Assembly (NCBI GenBank): GCA_024693225.1
Contig: JAILLI010000113.1
Span: 1 to 35,838, forward strand
Length of the DNA: 35,838 nt
Reading direction: 5' to 3'
From: Lachnospiraceae bacterium
Lineage (GTDB): Bacteria > Bacillota > Clostridia > Lachnospirales > Lachnospiraceae
A model generated the notes under the pieces. It did no database searches. It saw only the letters and a program-made list of their open reading frames with translations, and had not been told where the DNA came from. The position numbers and the translations under genes were made by a program. Shown one piece after another: positions 9,246 through 17,432 of the stretch. Position 1 is the stretch's first letter; each line of letters opens with the position of its first letter.

Positions 9246-10622
9246 ATGGCTCAGTTATGGGGCGGAAGATTTACAAAAGAAACGGACAGAAAGGTTTTTG
9301 AGTTCAATGCTTCCTTAAGCTTTGACAAAAGACTTTTAGAGTGCGATATAAGAGGCTCAAAGGCCCATGTCAATATGCTCATGGCATGCGGTATCATTAC
9401 AGAGGATGAAGCAGAACTCATCATTTCCGGCCTTGACGGTATATACTCCGATGTGACGTCGGGCAAGCTTGAGATAGATCCCGGGCAGGAGGATATCCAC
9501 AGCTTTGTTGAGGCTGTCCTTATAGACAGGATCGGAGATGCAGGCAAGAAGATGCATACCGGCAGATCCAGGAACGATCAGGTCGCACTGGATATGAGAT
9601 TATACACCAGAGATGACATAGAGGCCGCAAAGGAGGCCCTGACAGGGCTTCTTAAGGAGATCCTCGAGGTCATCGAAAAGAACAGGGATACTGTGATGCC
9701 GGGCTTTACCCATCTCCAGAAGGCACAGCCCGTGACCCTGGCCCATCATTTTGCCGCATATTTTGAGATGTTCAAAAGGGATCACGGACGGCTTTGCGAT
9801 ATATATGAGAGGATGAATTACTGTCCTTTGGGTGCGGGAGCCCTTGCCGGAACAACTTTTCCCCTTGACCGTGACATGGTGGCAAGGCAGCTTGGCTTTG
9901 CGGCCCCAACGGCCAATTCCATGGATTCCGTATCCGACCGTGATTATCTGATAGAATATCTTTCGGCCCTTTCCATCATAATGATGCATCTGTCCAGATT
10001 TTGCGAAGAGATCATCATCTGGAACAGCAATGAATACAGATTTGTGAGCATAGATGATGCATATGCAACGGGTTCGAGCATAATGCCCCAGAAGAAGAAC
10101 CCCGATATAGCAGAGCTGACCAGGGGCAAGTGTGGAAGGGTTTACGGGGATCTTATGGCACTTCTTACGACCATGAAGGGTCTGCCCCTTGCATATAACA
10201 AGGATATGCAGGAGGACAAGGAGAGCGCATTTGATGCCATGGATACGGTGCGAAACTGCCTTGAGCTCTTTACCGGCATGATATCCACCATGACTTTCAA
10301 TACCGATGTTATGAGACAGTCGGCGGCAAAGGGCTTTACAAATGCGACGGATGCGGCTGATTATCTGGTCGGAAAGGGAGTGCCTTTCAGAGATGCGCAT
10401 GGTATTATCGGCAAGGTTGTGCTATACTGTGACCAAAATTCCAAATCGATCGAGGACTGTACCCTGTCGGAACTTCAGTCGATAAGCGGGTATTTTGATG
10501 AGGATATATATGATGCCATAAGCATGGAAGCGTGTGTTGACAACCGTCTTACCAAAGGCGGTCCGGCACCGGCTGCCATGGATGCATATATAAAAGAAGC
10601 AAAAGAATGGTTGAGGAGATAA
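9246..10622 (+). CDS. argH: Argininosuccinate lyase
   Basis: Splits argininosuccinate into arginine and fumarate, the last step of arginine synthesis. The 458-residue protein has the usual length, the N-terminal AQLWGGRF, the HTGRSRNDQVA segment and the fumarase/lyase signature GSSIMPQKKNPD (about residue 275), whose serine lies in the catalytic loop. The ATG at 9246 is chosen over 9240 because GAGG at 9235-9238 then has 7-base spacing and the protein begins MAQLWGGRF like its relatives. It is 3 bases from asd. Its message must cross or start at the terminator just upstream, because there is almost no room for a separate promoter. Confidence 0.96.
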   Translation: MAQLWGGRFTKETDRKVFEFNASLSFDKRLLECDIRGSKAHVNMLMACGIITEDEAELIISGLDGIYSDVTSGKLEIDPGQEDIHSFVEAVLIDRIGDAGKKMHTGRSRNDQVALDMRLYTRDDIEAAKEALTGLLKEILEVIEKNRDTVMPGFTHLQKAQPVTLAHHFAAYFEMFKRDHGRLCDIYERMNYCPLGAGALAGTTFPLDRDMVARQLGFAAPTANSMDSVSDRDYLIEYLSALSIIMMHLSRFCEEIIIWNSNEYRFVSIDDAYATGSSIMPQKKNPDIAELTRGKCGRVYGDLMALLTTMKGLPLAYNKDMQEDKESAFDAMDTVRNCLELFTGMISTMTFNTDVMRQSAAKGFTNATDAADYLVGKGVPFRDAHGIIGKVVLYCDQNSKSIEDCTLSELQSISGYFDEDIYDAISMEACVDNRLTKGGPAPAAMDAYIKEAKEWLRR

Positions 10623-10625
10623 GTT

Positions 10626-11711
10626 ATGGGTGAGAAGTTAAGAGTTGGTATCTTAGGTGGTACGGGAATGGTTGGCCAGAGGTTCATATCCCTTCTTGAA
10701 GACCATCCCTGGTTTGAGGTGAAAGCCATAGCGGCAAGTCCGAGAAGTGCGGGTAAAACCTATGCCGAGGCAGTATCCGACAGGTGGAAGATGAAAAGCC
10801 CCATGCCGGCAGCCGTTAAGGACATGACGGTTCTGAACGTTAATGAGGTTGAGAACGTTGCCGATCAGGTGGACTTTGTTTTTTCAGCCGTAGACATGAC
10901 AAAGGATGAGATCCGTGCCATAGAGGAGGCATATGCAAAGTGCGAGACACCGGTCGTTTCAAACAACAGTGCGCACCGTTGGACACCGGATGTCCCCATG
11001 CTGATCCCGGAGATCAATCCTTCCCATATGGAAGTCATAGATCATCAGAGAAAACGTCTGGGAACGAAGAGAGGTTTTATCGCTGTCAAGCCCAACTGTT
11101 CCATACAGAGCTACACTCCGGCCCTTGCGGCATGGGCTGATTTTGAACCCTACGAGGTTGTTGCCACCACATATCAGGCCATATCCGGAGCCGGGAAGAC
11201 CTTTAAGGACTGGCCCGAGATGGTGGAGAATGTCATCCCCTATATAGGAGGAGAAGAGGAGAAGTCCGAGCAGGAGCCTCTTCGCATACTGGGAACTGTA
11301 TCAGACGGACAGATAGTAAAGGCAGCAGGTCCGCTCATAACCTGTCAGTGCATAAGAGTACCGGTCCTTGACGGTCACACTGCCGCTGTATTTGTTAAAT
11401 TCAGGAAGAAGGCGACAAAAGAGGAGCTTATAGAAAAGCTCGTCACCTATTCGGGTGAGCCTCAGAAGCTTAAACTTCCTTCAGCCCCCGAACAGTTCAT
11501 AAGATATATGGAGGAAGATGACAGACCCCAGGTAAAGCTTGATGTTGATTATGAGAGGGGTATGGGCATTTCCATAGGAAGACTTCGCGAAGATACCGTT
11601 TATGATTACAAGTTCGTGGGACTGTCCCACAATACCCTTCGTGGTGCTGCGGGCGGCGGTGTCCTTTGTGCGGAACTCTTAAAGGCAAAGGGCTACATTA
11701 CGGGAAAATAA
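10626..11711 (+). CDS. asd: Aspartate-semialdehyde dehydrogenase (archaeal/fungal-type class)
   Basis: Reduces aspartyl phosphate to aspartate semialdehyde with NADPH, the branch-point step for lysine/diaminopimelate, threonine and methionine. The N-terminal GILGGTGMVGQRF is the NADP-binding loop, and the catalytic cysteine lies in KPNCSIQSY (about residue 158). Length (361) and the C-terminal GRLREDTVYDYKFVGLSHNT segment fit the class shared by archaea, fungi and some Firmicutes. It follows argH by 3 bases and precedes the phosphodiesterase gene by 19 bases, so the three likely form one transcript. Confidence 0.95.
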   Translation: MGEKLRVGILGGTGMVGQRFISLLEDHPWFEVKAIAASPRSAGKTYAEAVSDRWKMKSPMPAAVKDMTVLNVNEVENVADQVDFVFSAVDMTKDEIRAIEEAYAKCETPVVSNNSAHRWTPDVPMLIPEINPSHMEVIDHQRKRLGTKRGFIAVKPNCSIQSYTPALAAWADFEPYEVVATTYQAISGAGKTFKDWPEMVENVIPYIGGEEEKSEQEPLRILGTVSDGQIVKAAGPLITCQCIRVPVLDGHTAAVFVKFRKKATKEELIEKLVTYSGEPQKLKLPSAPEQFIRYMEEDDRPQVKLDVDYERGMGISIGRLREDTVYDYKFVGLSHNTLRGAAGGGVLCAELLKAKGYITGK

Positions 11712-11730
11712 AAGGCGAAAGAGAAACAAA

Positions 11731-13473
11731 TTGGACGATTTAAAATACCAGGTCGATCTGCTTACGGCTTTAAATGAAAGATTAATGAAGAGCGAAAAGA
11801 TGTACCGGCGCATCGCAGAGTGTTCCGGCACTCTTTTCATGTATTTTGATCTCAAGTCATCTCCGGCTAAGGTCGATCTTGTGGGCCCATGGGACGATAT
11901 GGTAGGGGAGAAGATAGCCAATCATCCCTATGATGAGTCTTATATGCTGAACCTACTCCTGGATGAGGATCAGGACGAATTCCGCATACATATGCTGGAA
12001 CTCGAAAGGGAGGGCCTTGAGAGCGGAAGCTGTGAGGTCAGGAGCAGGAACAAGCGCTACTGGCTGTCCTGTTTTGCAAAAGTAACCTATGATGACGAGC
12101 ACAGGCCGATCGAGAAGATCATTTCCATCAAGGATATCACCAAGATAAAGATGAACTCGGAAGAACTCGAATACCTGGCCTTCTATGATTCGCTGACCGG
12201 CGTTTACAACAGGAATTATTTCGTCAGAAAATTCCGTGATATGTGCGAACTTGCCGACAGCGAGGAGACGAGCGTGGAGATCATGTTCGTTGATATAGAT
12301 GATTTCAAGAAGATCAACGATTCGATAGGGCTTCTGTTCGGTGATGAACTGGTTCAGGAGTTCGGCCAGTATCTCAAAGACTTTAACAGCGATGATATAT
12401 TGGTGGGCCGTTTCGGAAGTGACGTTTTTGTCATTGCCGTATACAATCCCTGCGGACAGCGCAGTGCCGATGTTGTTTACCGCAAGATCAAGGAACGACT
12501 CCGTCATCCCTTTGTCCTGACCAACAAGACAGAGCTTATGTTTACCGTATCATGCGGAGTGGCTGAATATCCGGATGCCGGAAGGACGGCTCTCGAAGTC
12601 ATCAAGAATGCGGAGATAGTCCTCTATAAGGCAAAAGAGAGGGGCAAGAACGGGATACAGTACTTCGAACTTGAGATTCTGAACAAGTTCATCAATAACA
12701 TATCGGTAGAAAAGCAGCTCAAGGAAGCCATAGAGACAAACGGCTTTCAGCTCTATTACCAGCCACAGTATTATGCATCGGACGGAAAGCTCCGGGGAGC
12801 CGAGGTCCTTCTCCGCTGGCCGGATCCCGAGGGCGACGGATTTATTACATCTCCCGATGAGTTCATACCGATAGCGGAAAAGAACGGAGCCATAGTTCCC
12901 ATAGGAAACTTTGTCCTGAAGGAAGCACTCAAGACCTTCAATGACTGGAGGACCAAGTATCATATACCCATGATCCTTTCCGTGAACATATCGGCTGTAT
13001 CGCTTGAAAAAGAGAACTTTGTGGACACTGTGTCCCATGCGCTCAGCCTCTATGGTGTCAGTCCCGAAGTGCTCGAGCTTGAGATAACCGAGTCTGTTTT
13101 CATAAACAACTTTGAAGATGTCATAGATAAGATCAAGACCCTGCGTGGACTTGGGATCAGGGTGAGCCTTGATGACTTCGGTACGGGCTTTTCATCCCTT
13201 TCCTATCTGAGACAGATCCCCATAGATACGATCAAGATCGACAGGTCCTTCATTGAAACGGCTGTTAAGGACGACAGTTCCGGCATCATATATGAGAGTG
13301 TTATCGAAATGTCCAAGAAGCTGGGATTTGAGACCGTTGCGGAGGGAGTAGAGACTAGAGAGCAGTTCAATTACCTTCGTGAGAAGAAGATCGACATCAT
13401 ACAGGGCTTCCTGCTGGGCAGGCCCATAAGCAAGGTTGAATTCGAGAAACTGCTCATAAGACAGATGCCATAA
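11731..13473 (+). CDS. c-di-GMP phosphodiesterase with PAS-like, degenerate GGDEF and EAL domains
   Basis: The 580-residue cytoplasmic protein has three parts: a PAS-like sensor (about 15-140), a GGDEF-fold domain (about 145-310) and an EAL domain (about 325-575). The GGDEF motif is replaced by GSDVF (about 229-233), so cyclase activity is unlikely; the domain may bind GTP or be structural. The EAL domain keeps the metal and catalytic residues: the Glu of GAEVLLRW (about 358), the Asn of SVNIS, the Glu of ELEITES, the pair in DDFGTGFSS (about 480), the Lys of IKIDRSF, the Glu of AEGVE and the Gln of QGF. It should therefore hydrolyse c-di-GMP. The start is TTG with only a weak purine-rich site; expression may rely on coupling to asd. 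No membrane segment is seen. Confidence 0.88.
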   Translation: MDDLKYQVDLLTALNERLMKSEKMYRRIAECSGTLFMYFDLKSSPAKVDLVGPWDDMVGEKIANHPYDESYMLNLLLDEDQDEFRIHMLELEREGLESGSCEVRSRNKRYWLSCFAKVTYDDEHRPIEKIISIKDITKIKMNSEELEYLAFYDSLTGVYNRNYFVRKFRDMCELADSEETSVEIMFVDIDDFKKINDSIGLLFGDELVQEFGQYLKDFNSDDILVGRFGSDVFVIAVYNPCGQRSADVVYRKIKERLRHPFVLTNKTELMFTVSCGVAEYPDAGRTALEVIKNAEIVLYKAKERGKNGIQYFELEILNKFINNISVEKQLKEAIETNGFQLYYQPQYYASDGKLRGAEVLLRWPDPEGDGFITSPDEFIPIAEKNGAIVPIGNFVLKEALKTFNDWRTKYHIPMILSVNISAVSLEKENFVDTVSHALSLYGVSPEVLELEITESVFINNFEDVIDKIKTLRGLGIRVSLDDFGTGFSSLSYLRQIPIDTIKIDRSFIETAVKDDSSGIIYESVIEMSKKLGFETVAEGVETREQFNYLREKKIDIIQGFLLGRPISKVEFEKLLIRQMP

Positions 13474-13476
13474 TAT

Positions 13477-13770
13477 GTCATAAGGTGTCATCGAAGATGA
13501 CGGAACCTTGTGACACGGCGACATCGACGAAGTCGATGTTGTAATGCAAGACGATCCAAATGGGCGACCGTCCTACGTCATAAGGTGTCATCGAAGATGA
13601 AGGAACCTTGTGACACGGCGACATCGAATATCTCACATTGAAAATGTGAGATGCCATCCCGGCGAGGGACGAAGTCGATATTGTAATCTAAGGCGATCCA
13701 AATGGGCGACCGTCCTACGTCATAAGGTGTCATCGAAGATGTTGTAATGCAAGACGATCCAAATGGGCGA
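13477..13770. repeat. Three tandem mosaic repeats made of GAA-capped hairpins (fills the 13474-13791 intergenic gap)
   Basis: Copy 1 (13477-13576) and copy 2 (13577-13718) both start GTCATAAGGTGTCATCGAAG and end GGGCGACCGTCCTAC. Copy 3 (13719-13770) has the start fused directly to the end with the middle lost, and stops at GGGCGA. Each copy contains perfect hairpins with a GAA loop: GTCATC-GAA-GATGAC (13487-13501), ACATCGAC-GAA-GTCGATGT (13521-13539), and an extra module in copy 2 with a 10-bp stem ATCTCACATT/AATGTGAGAT (13630-13652) inserted inside the second hairpin. No gene or clear terminator is seen here. It looks like a REP- or MITE-type non-coding repeat. Confidence 0.9.
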
Positions 13771-13791
13771 TAGGCTTCATAATACAGATAT

Positions 13792-15165
13792 ATGTACAGA
13801 AAAAAAGATCTGCAGTTCCTGCAGGATATTTATGACAGACCATCCAATGATATCGCACTTCTGTATGGCGACAAGTCCTACGGCCTTATCGAGGTGATCA
13901 CAGATCTGATGCGTGATAAGGACTGCCTTTACTACAGGGCAAGGGCCGTGGATGATACGACACAGAAGCTCTTCTTTGCACGCGCACTTCATGAACAGAC
14001 AAGAACACCCGTATTTCCCGAAGATGATTATGAAAGACTTATCGGATCATATATCAATGAGCATACGGACAGGAAGAAACTGATAATCCTGGATGATTTT
14101 TCATATCTGATTAAAGAAAATCCGACCTTCGTAAATTTCCTGACAAGCCTTCTGTCCGACAGATCCAGGCTCGGATCCGCCATGTTCCTTCTGGTATCGG
14201 ATGACAGCGGATGGGTTGAGAATGACATGCTCCGTATCATAGGAAGGAGATCTTCCGAGATAAGCGGGGTCCTTAAACTTCGGCCATATACCCCGGCTGA
14301 GTTTGCGGCATGCTTTCCAAAGATGCCATATGAAGAGATGATCGGCATATATTCCTTTGCAGGCGGCAAATGCGCCATTTACAATGATATCACAGAAAAA
14401 ACAACACTCCGTGATATGGTGGTGAAGTATCTGGCCATATGGAGCAGCCGCGATTTTGACCCCGATTCATATCTGCCAAGGGAGATAAGGGAACCCCAGG
14501 TATATAATACGATACTGGTAAATCTCGCCGCGGGCATGACAAAACCCAAAGATCTTCATAAGGCGACCGGGACAGACAGGGCAAAGCTTGCGGTCTATCT
14601 GAAGAAGCTCATGGAATATGATATCGTCGAAAAGAAGATAAATGAGGCTGCTGCCGAGGCTTCCGACAGCAGGAAGGCCGGTATCTATGTCATAAAGGAC
14701 CAGCTTATAAGGTTTTATTACAGGTATGTTTATGCGAACGCATCCCTCCTGCAGATATCCGGACCCGAGAGATTTTACAGAAGGTATATAGAACACGGGA
14801 TCGATGAGTTTACGGGAAGCGTATACCCGCTCTTTTGCATGGATCATATCAGATATCTGCAAAGAGAAGGACGTCTGACCTTTAAGCTGGCCTCTGTCGA
14901 GGAATACAATGACAGGTATGATGCCATTGATTTCATAATCGTTGCGGCCGGAGGGAGTGTTATAGCATGCGCCTGTAAATACGGGACAGCCCATATGACC
15001 CATAAAACCTACGAGGATGTCAGGGCATCGGTCAGAAAGAACAGGCTTATGTGTGATAATATCTGGCTGTTTTCTTCAGGGGGCTTTGATCAGAAACTTG
15101 TGACCATGGAAGGAGAGACCCCGGGGCTCAAGCTGATAGAGGGAAAAGATCAAAGGCTTCATTGA
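13792..15165 (+). CDS. DUF234-type AAA/STAND ATPase homologue with lost Walker A and nuclease residues
   Basis: The 457-residue protein aligns by pattern with archaeal-type ATPases that begin MFIGREKEL and end in a DUF234 nuclease-like domain. Here the P-loop position reads LLYGDKSYGLIEVI (about residues 23-36), with no GKT/S, so ATP binding is doubtful. The Walker B-like strand KKLIILDDF (about 95) is kept. The middle (about 240-300) is a winged-helix segment. The C-terminal DUF234 part keeps YDAIDFIIVAAGG, but the expected E-x-K is C-x-K (ACACKYG, about 397), so nuclease activity is also doubtful. No Shine-Dalgarno site is visible; a CATAAT at 13778-13783 would put the transcript start almost at the ATG, hinting at a leaderless message. 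It lies directly after the hairpin repeats. Role unknown. Confidence 0.75.
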   Translation: MYRKKDLQFLQDIYDRPSNDIALLYGDKSYGLIEVITDLMRDKDCLYYRARAVDDTTQKLFFARALHEQTRTPVFPEDDYERLIGSYINEHTDRKKLIILDDFSYLIKENPTFVNFLTSLLSDRSRLGSAMFLLVSDDSGWVENDMLRIIGRRSSEISGVLKLRPYTPAEFAACFPKMPYEEMIGIYSFAGGKCAIYNDITEKTTLRDMVVKYLAIWSSRDFDPDSYLPREIREPQVYNTILVNLAAGMTKPKDLHKATGTDRAKLAVYLKKLMEYDIVEKKINEAAAEASDSRKAGIYVIKDQLIRFYYRYVYANASLLQISGPERFYRRYIEHGIDEFTGSVYPLFCMDHIRYLQREGRLTFKLASVEEYNDRYDAIDFIIVAAGGSVIACACKYGTAHMTHKTYEDVRASVRKNRLMCDNIWLFSSGGFDQKLVTMEGETPGLKLIEGKDQRLH

Positions 15166-15190
15166 CAGGGGCCAAATATGATGGTAAGTT
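15162..15190 (+). promoter_or_regulatory. Possible promoter for the ABC transporter operon
   Basis: A perfect TTGACA (15162-15167) overlaps the stop codon of the upstream gene, with a poor -10 (TAAGTT, 15185-15190) at 17-base spacing; TATAAA at 15192-15197 is too far away. The region is AT-rich and precedes a 45-base leader. Low certainty. Confidence 0.35.
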
Positions 15191-15241
15191 ATATAAATAG
15201 TTGATTTTACAAAGGTTCAAGAAATCTGGAGGTCCAAAAAC

Positions 15242-15970
15242 ATGAAAAAGTTAATGGTTTTATCAAGTGTTGTATGTGCCATGCTCTGTCTTTGTGCATG
15301 CGGCAGTTCATCAAAGAAACTGGTCATGGCTACCAATGCCGCTTTTCCTCCCTATGAGAGTGTAGAGGGAAATGAGATAATTGGTATCGATCCCGAGATC
15401 GCCAAGCTTATCGCCGATGATCTTGGCAGGGAACTGGTTATAGAAGATATGGCTTTTGATTCTGTCATAGCTGCCGTTCAGACCGGAAAGGCAGATATAG
15501 CAATGGCAGGACTTACTGTTACGGAAGACCGCAAGAAGAATATCAATTTTACCGATCCCTATACAGAGGCCGCTCAGGTCATTGTTGTAAAGGAAGGTTC
15601 TGAAGTTACGACACCTGACGATCTTGAAGGCAAAACGATCGGTGTTCAGATAGGAACGACAGGGGATATCTATGCCGAAGATATCAAGGATGCGACGATA
15701 GAACGTTATTCAAAATTCTTTGAGGCCATAAACGCCCTTTCACAGGACAAGATCGATGCAGTTATCGTTGACCGTGAGCCCGGTAAGGTCTTTGTTTCGG
15801 AGAATGAAGGTCTTAAGATGATAGATGAGGAATTCACGGTTGAAGAATATGCCATAGGTGTTGCGAAAGAGAATACGGAGCTCCTTGACCAGATCAATGC
15901 TTCTCTCAAGAAACTTCAGGAGTCCGGCAAGATAGACGAGATCATCGGTAAGTATATCAAAGCTGAATAA
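15242..15970 (+). CDS. Polar amino-acid ABC transporter, substrate-binding lipoprotein
   Basis: The 242-residue protein starts with a lipoprotein signal: basic MKK, a hydrophobic core and lipobox LCAC with the lipidated cysteine at residue 20. The mature part is a family-3 periplasmic-type binding protein (ATNAAFPPYE, then IGIDPEIAKLIADDLG, then GLTVTEDRKKNINFTDPY), which binds polar amino acids such as glutamine, histidine, arginine or cystine; the exact ligand cannot be read. GGAGG at 15228-15232 supports the ATG. It is the first gene of a three-gene importer and is two bases from the permease. Confidence 0.93.
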   Translation: MKKLMVLSSVVCAMLCLCACGSSSKKLVMATNAAFPPYESVEGNEIIGIDPEIAKLIADDLGRELVIEDMAFDSVIAAVQTGKADIAMAGLTVTEDRKKNINFTDPYTEAAQVIVVKEGSEVTTPDDLEGKTIGVQIGTTGDIYAEDIKDATIERYSKFFEAINALSQDKIDAVIVDREPGKVFVSENEGLKMIDEEFTVEEYAIGVAKENTELLDQINASLKKLQESGKIDEIIGKYIKAE

Positions 15971-15972
15971 TA

Positions 15973-16659
15973 ATGAGCCTTAAGGAAAATCTATACCTGA
16001 ATTTCATAAAAGATGACAGGTACATGTACCTGATATCGGGTCTTGGCAATACATTACTCATCACGATCGTTGCGGTCGTGGTGGGTATTTTGCTGGGTTT
16101 TTTACTTGCTTATGTAAGGTCCACTCATGACAAGACCGGTAAATGGAAGGCTGCCAACCTGTTTGCTCATCTTTATATCACGGTCATCCGCGGGACGCCC
16201 ATGGTGCTTCAGCTTCTGATCGTCTATTTTGTTATATTTGCATCGGTCAACATACCCAAGATCATAGTAGCCTTTATAGCCTTCGGTCTGAATTCGGCAG
16301 CCTATGTTGCGGAGATCATAAGGGCAGGTATAATGTCCATCGACCAGGGCCAGTTTGAGGCAGGGGCAAGTCTGGGCTTTTCCTATACCCAGACCATGCT
16401 GTATTTCATACTTCCCCAGGCCATCAAGAACGTACTTCCTGCACTCGGCAACGAGATGATAGTCCTTCTCAAGGAAACATCGGTAGCCGGATATATAGCA
16501 ATGAACGATCTTACAAGGGGAGCTGACATCATCAGGAGCCAGACCTATTCGGCCTTTATGCCGCTCCTTATGGCTGCGGCCATTTACCTTTTCTTTGTGC
16601 TCATGTTTGACAGGCTTGTCAAGAAACTCGAAAGGAATCTGAAGAACAGTGACCACTGA
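15973..16659 (+). CDS. Polar amino-acid ABC transporter permease
   Basis: The 228-residue membrane protein has about five hydrophobic segments and the HisM/GlnP-type features: [16 protein letters not shown] near the N-terminus, [11 protein letters not shown] (about 73) and the EAA loop [20 protein letters not shown] (about 133-152) that contacts the ATPase. It would form the membrane channel as a dimer. It begins two bases after the binding-protein gene and its last 11 bases overlap the ATPase gene. Confidence 0.94.
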   Translation: MSLKENLYLNFIKDDRYMYLISGLGNTLLITIVAVVVGILLGFLLAYVRSTHDKTGKWKAANLFAHLYITVIRGTPMVLQLLIVYFVIFASVNIPKIIVAFIAFGLNSAAYVAEIIRAGIMSIDQGQFEAGASLGFSYTQTMLYFILPQAIKNVLPALGNEMIVLLKETSVAGYIAMNDLTRGADIIRSQTYSAFMPLLMAAAIYLFFVLMFDRLVKKLERNLKNSDH

Positions 16660-17407
16660 CAGTAGAAAACCTTTGATCGAGGTTAAAGATCTCACCAAGG
16701 AATTTCATAACAGCCGCCATGATCTGGTGGTCTTCTCGGATGTGAACGTGAGCTTCCACGAAGGAGAAGTGGCCTTCATAGTCGGACCTTCCGGAGCCGG
16801 CAAAAGCACCTTTCTCCGGTGCCTGAACCGCCTTGAGGAAGCCACATCCGGCCAGATCCTCTTTGAAGGTACCAATATCTTGGACCCCAAGGTCGACATA
16901 GACAGGCACAGGCAGAAGATGGGAATGGTATTCCAGCAGTTCAATCTCTTCCCGCATTTAAATGTGCTGTCCAATCTCACCATCGGGCCGGTAAAGCTGC
17001 AGGGCATATCAAAGGAAGAGGCTGATGAGCGTGCCATGAAGCTCCTTGAGCGCGTAAAGCTTGCCGACCGTGCATACTCATACCCTCACCAGCTTTCAGG
17101 CGGCCAGCAGCAGCGTATAGCCATTGCGAGGTCTCTTTGCATGGAGCCTGATGTCATGCTTTTTGATGAGCCCACAAGTGCTCTTGACCCCGAGATGGTA
17201 GGCGAGGTCCTTGAGGTTATGCGCGAGCTTGCCGGGGAAAAAATGACCATGATCGTTGTTACCCATGAGATGGCTTTTGCCAGGGAAGTGGCCCACCGCA
17301 TTATGTTCATGGCAGATAAGGGGATCCTTGAGGAAAACGATCCCGTCAATTTCTTTGAACATCCGCAGAACGAACGTCTTAAAGCCTTTCTTGAAAAGAT
17401 GCTCTAA
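16649..17407 (+). CDS. Polar amino-acid ABC transporter ATP-binding protein
   Basis: The 252-residue protein has all ABC motifs: Walker [10 protein letters not shown] (46-54), Q-loop in [12 protein letters not shown], signature [15 protein letters not shown], Walker [15 protein letters not shown] and the His switch VVTHEM. The FQQFNLFPH form and length place it in the GlnQ/HisP group. The start is GTG inside the permease gene, with AAAGG upstream. It powers uptake together with the two preceding genes. Confidence 0.95.
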   Translation: MTTDSRKPLIEVKDLTKEFHNSRHDLVVFSDVNVSFHEGEVAFIVGPSGAGKSTFLRCLNRLEEATSGQILFEGTNILDPKVDIDRHRQKMGMVFQQFNLFPHLNVLSNLTIGPVKLQGISKEEADERAMKLLERVKLADRAYSYPHQLSGGQQQRIAIARSLCMEPDVMLFDEPTSALDPEMVGEVLEVMRELAGEKMTMIVVTHEMAFAREVAHRIMFMADKGILEENDPVNFFEHPQNERLKAFLEKML

Positions 17408-17432
17408 GGTCAAAACGGAGTAGATCCAGCCA

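Noticed and set aside
9600-10400. 266-codon minus-strand open frame within argH
   Set aside because: argH is a certain gene in the other strand; the frame has no family pattern.
13477-13770. CRISPR-like array
   Set aside because: Copies are adjacent, of unequal length, without spacers of regular size, and no cas genes are near.
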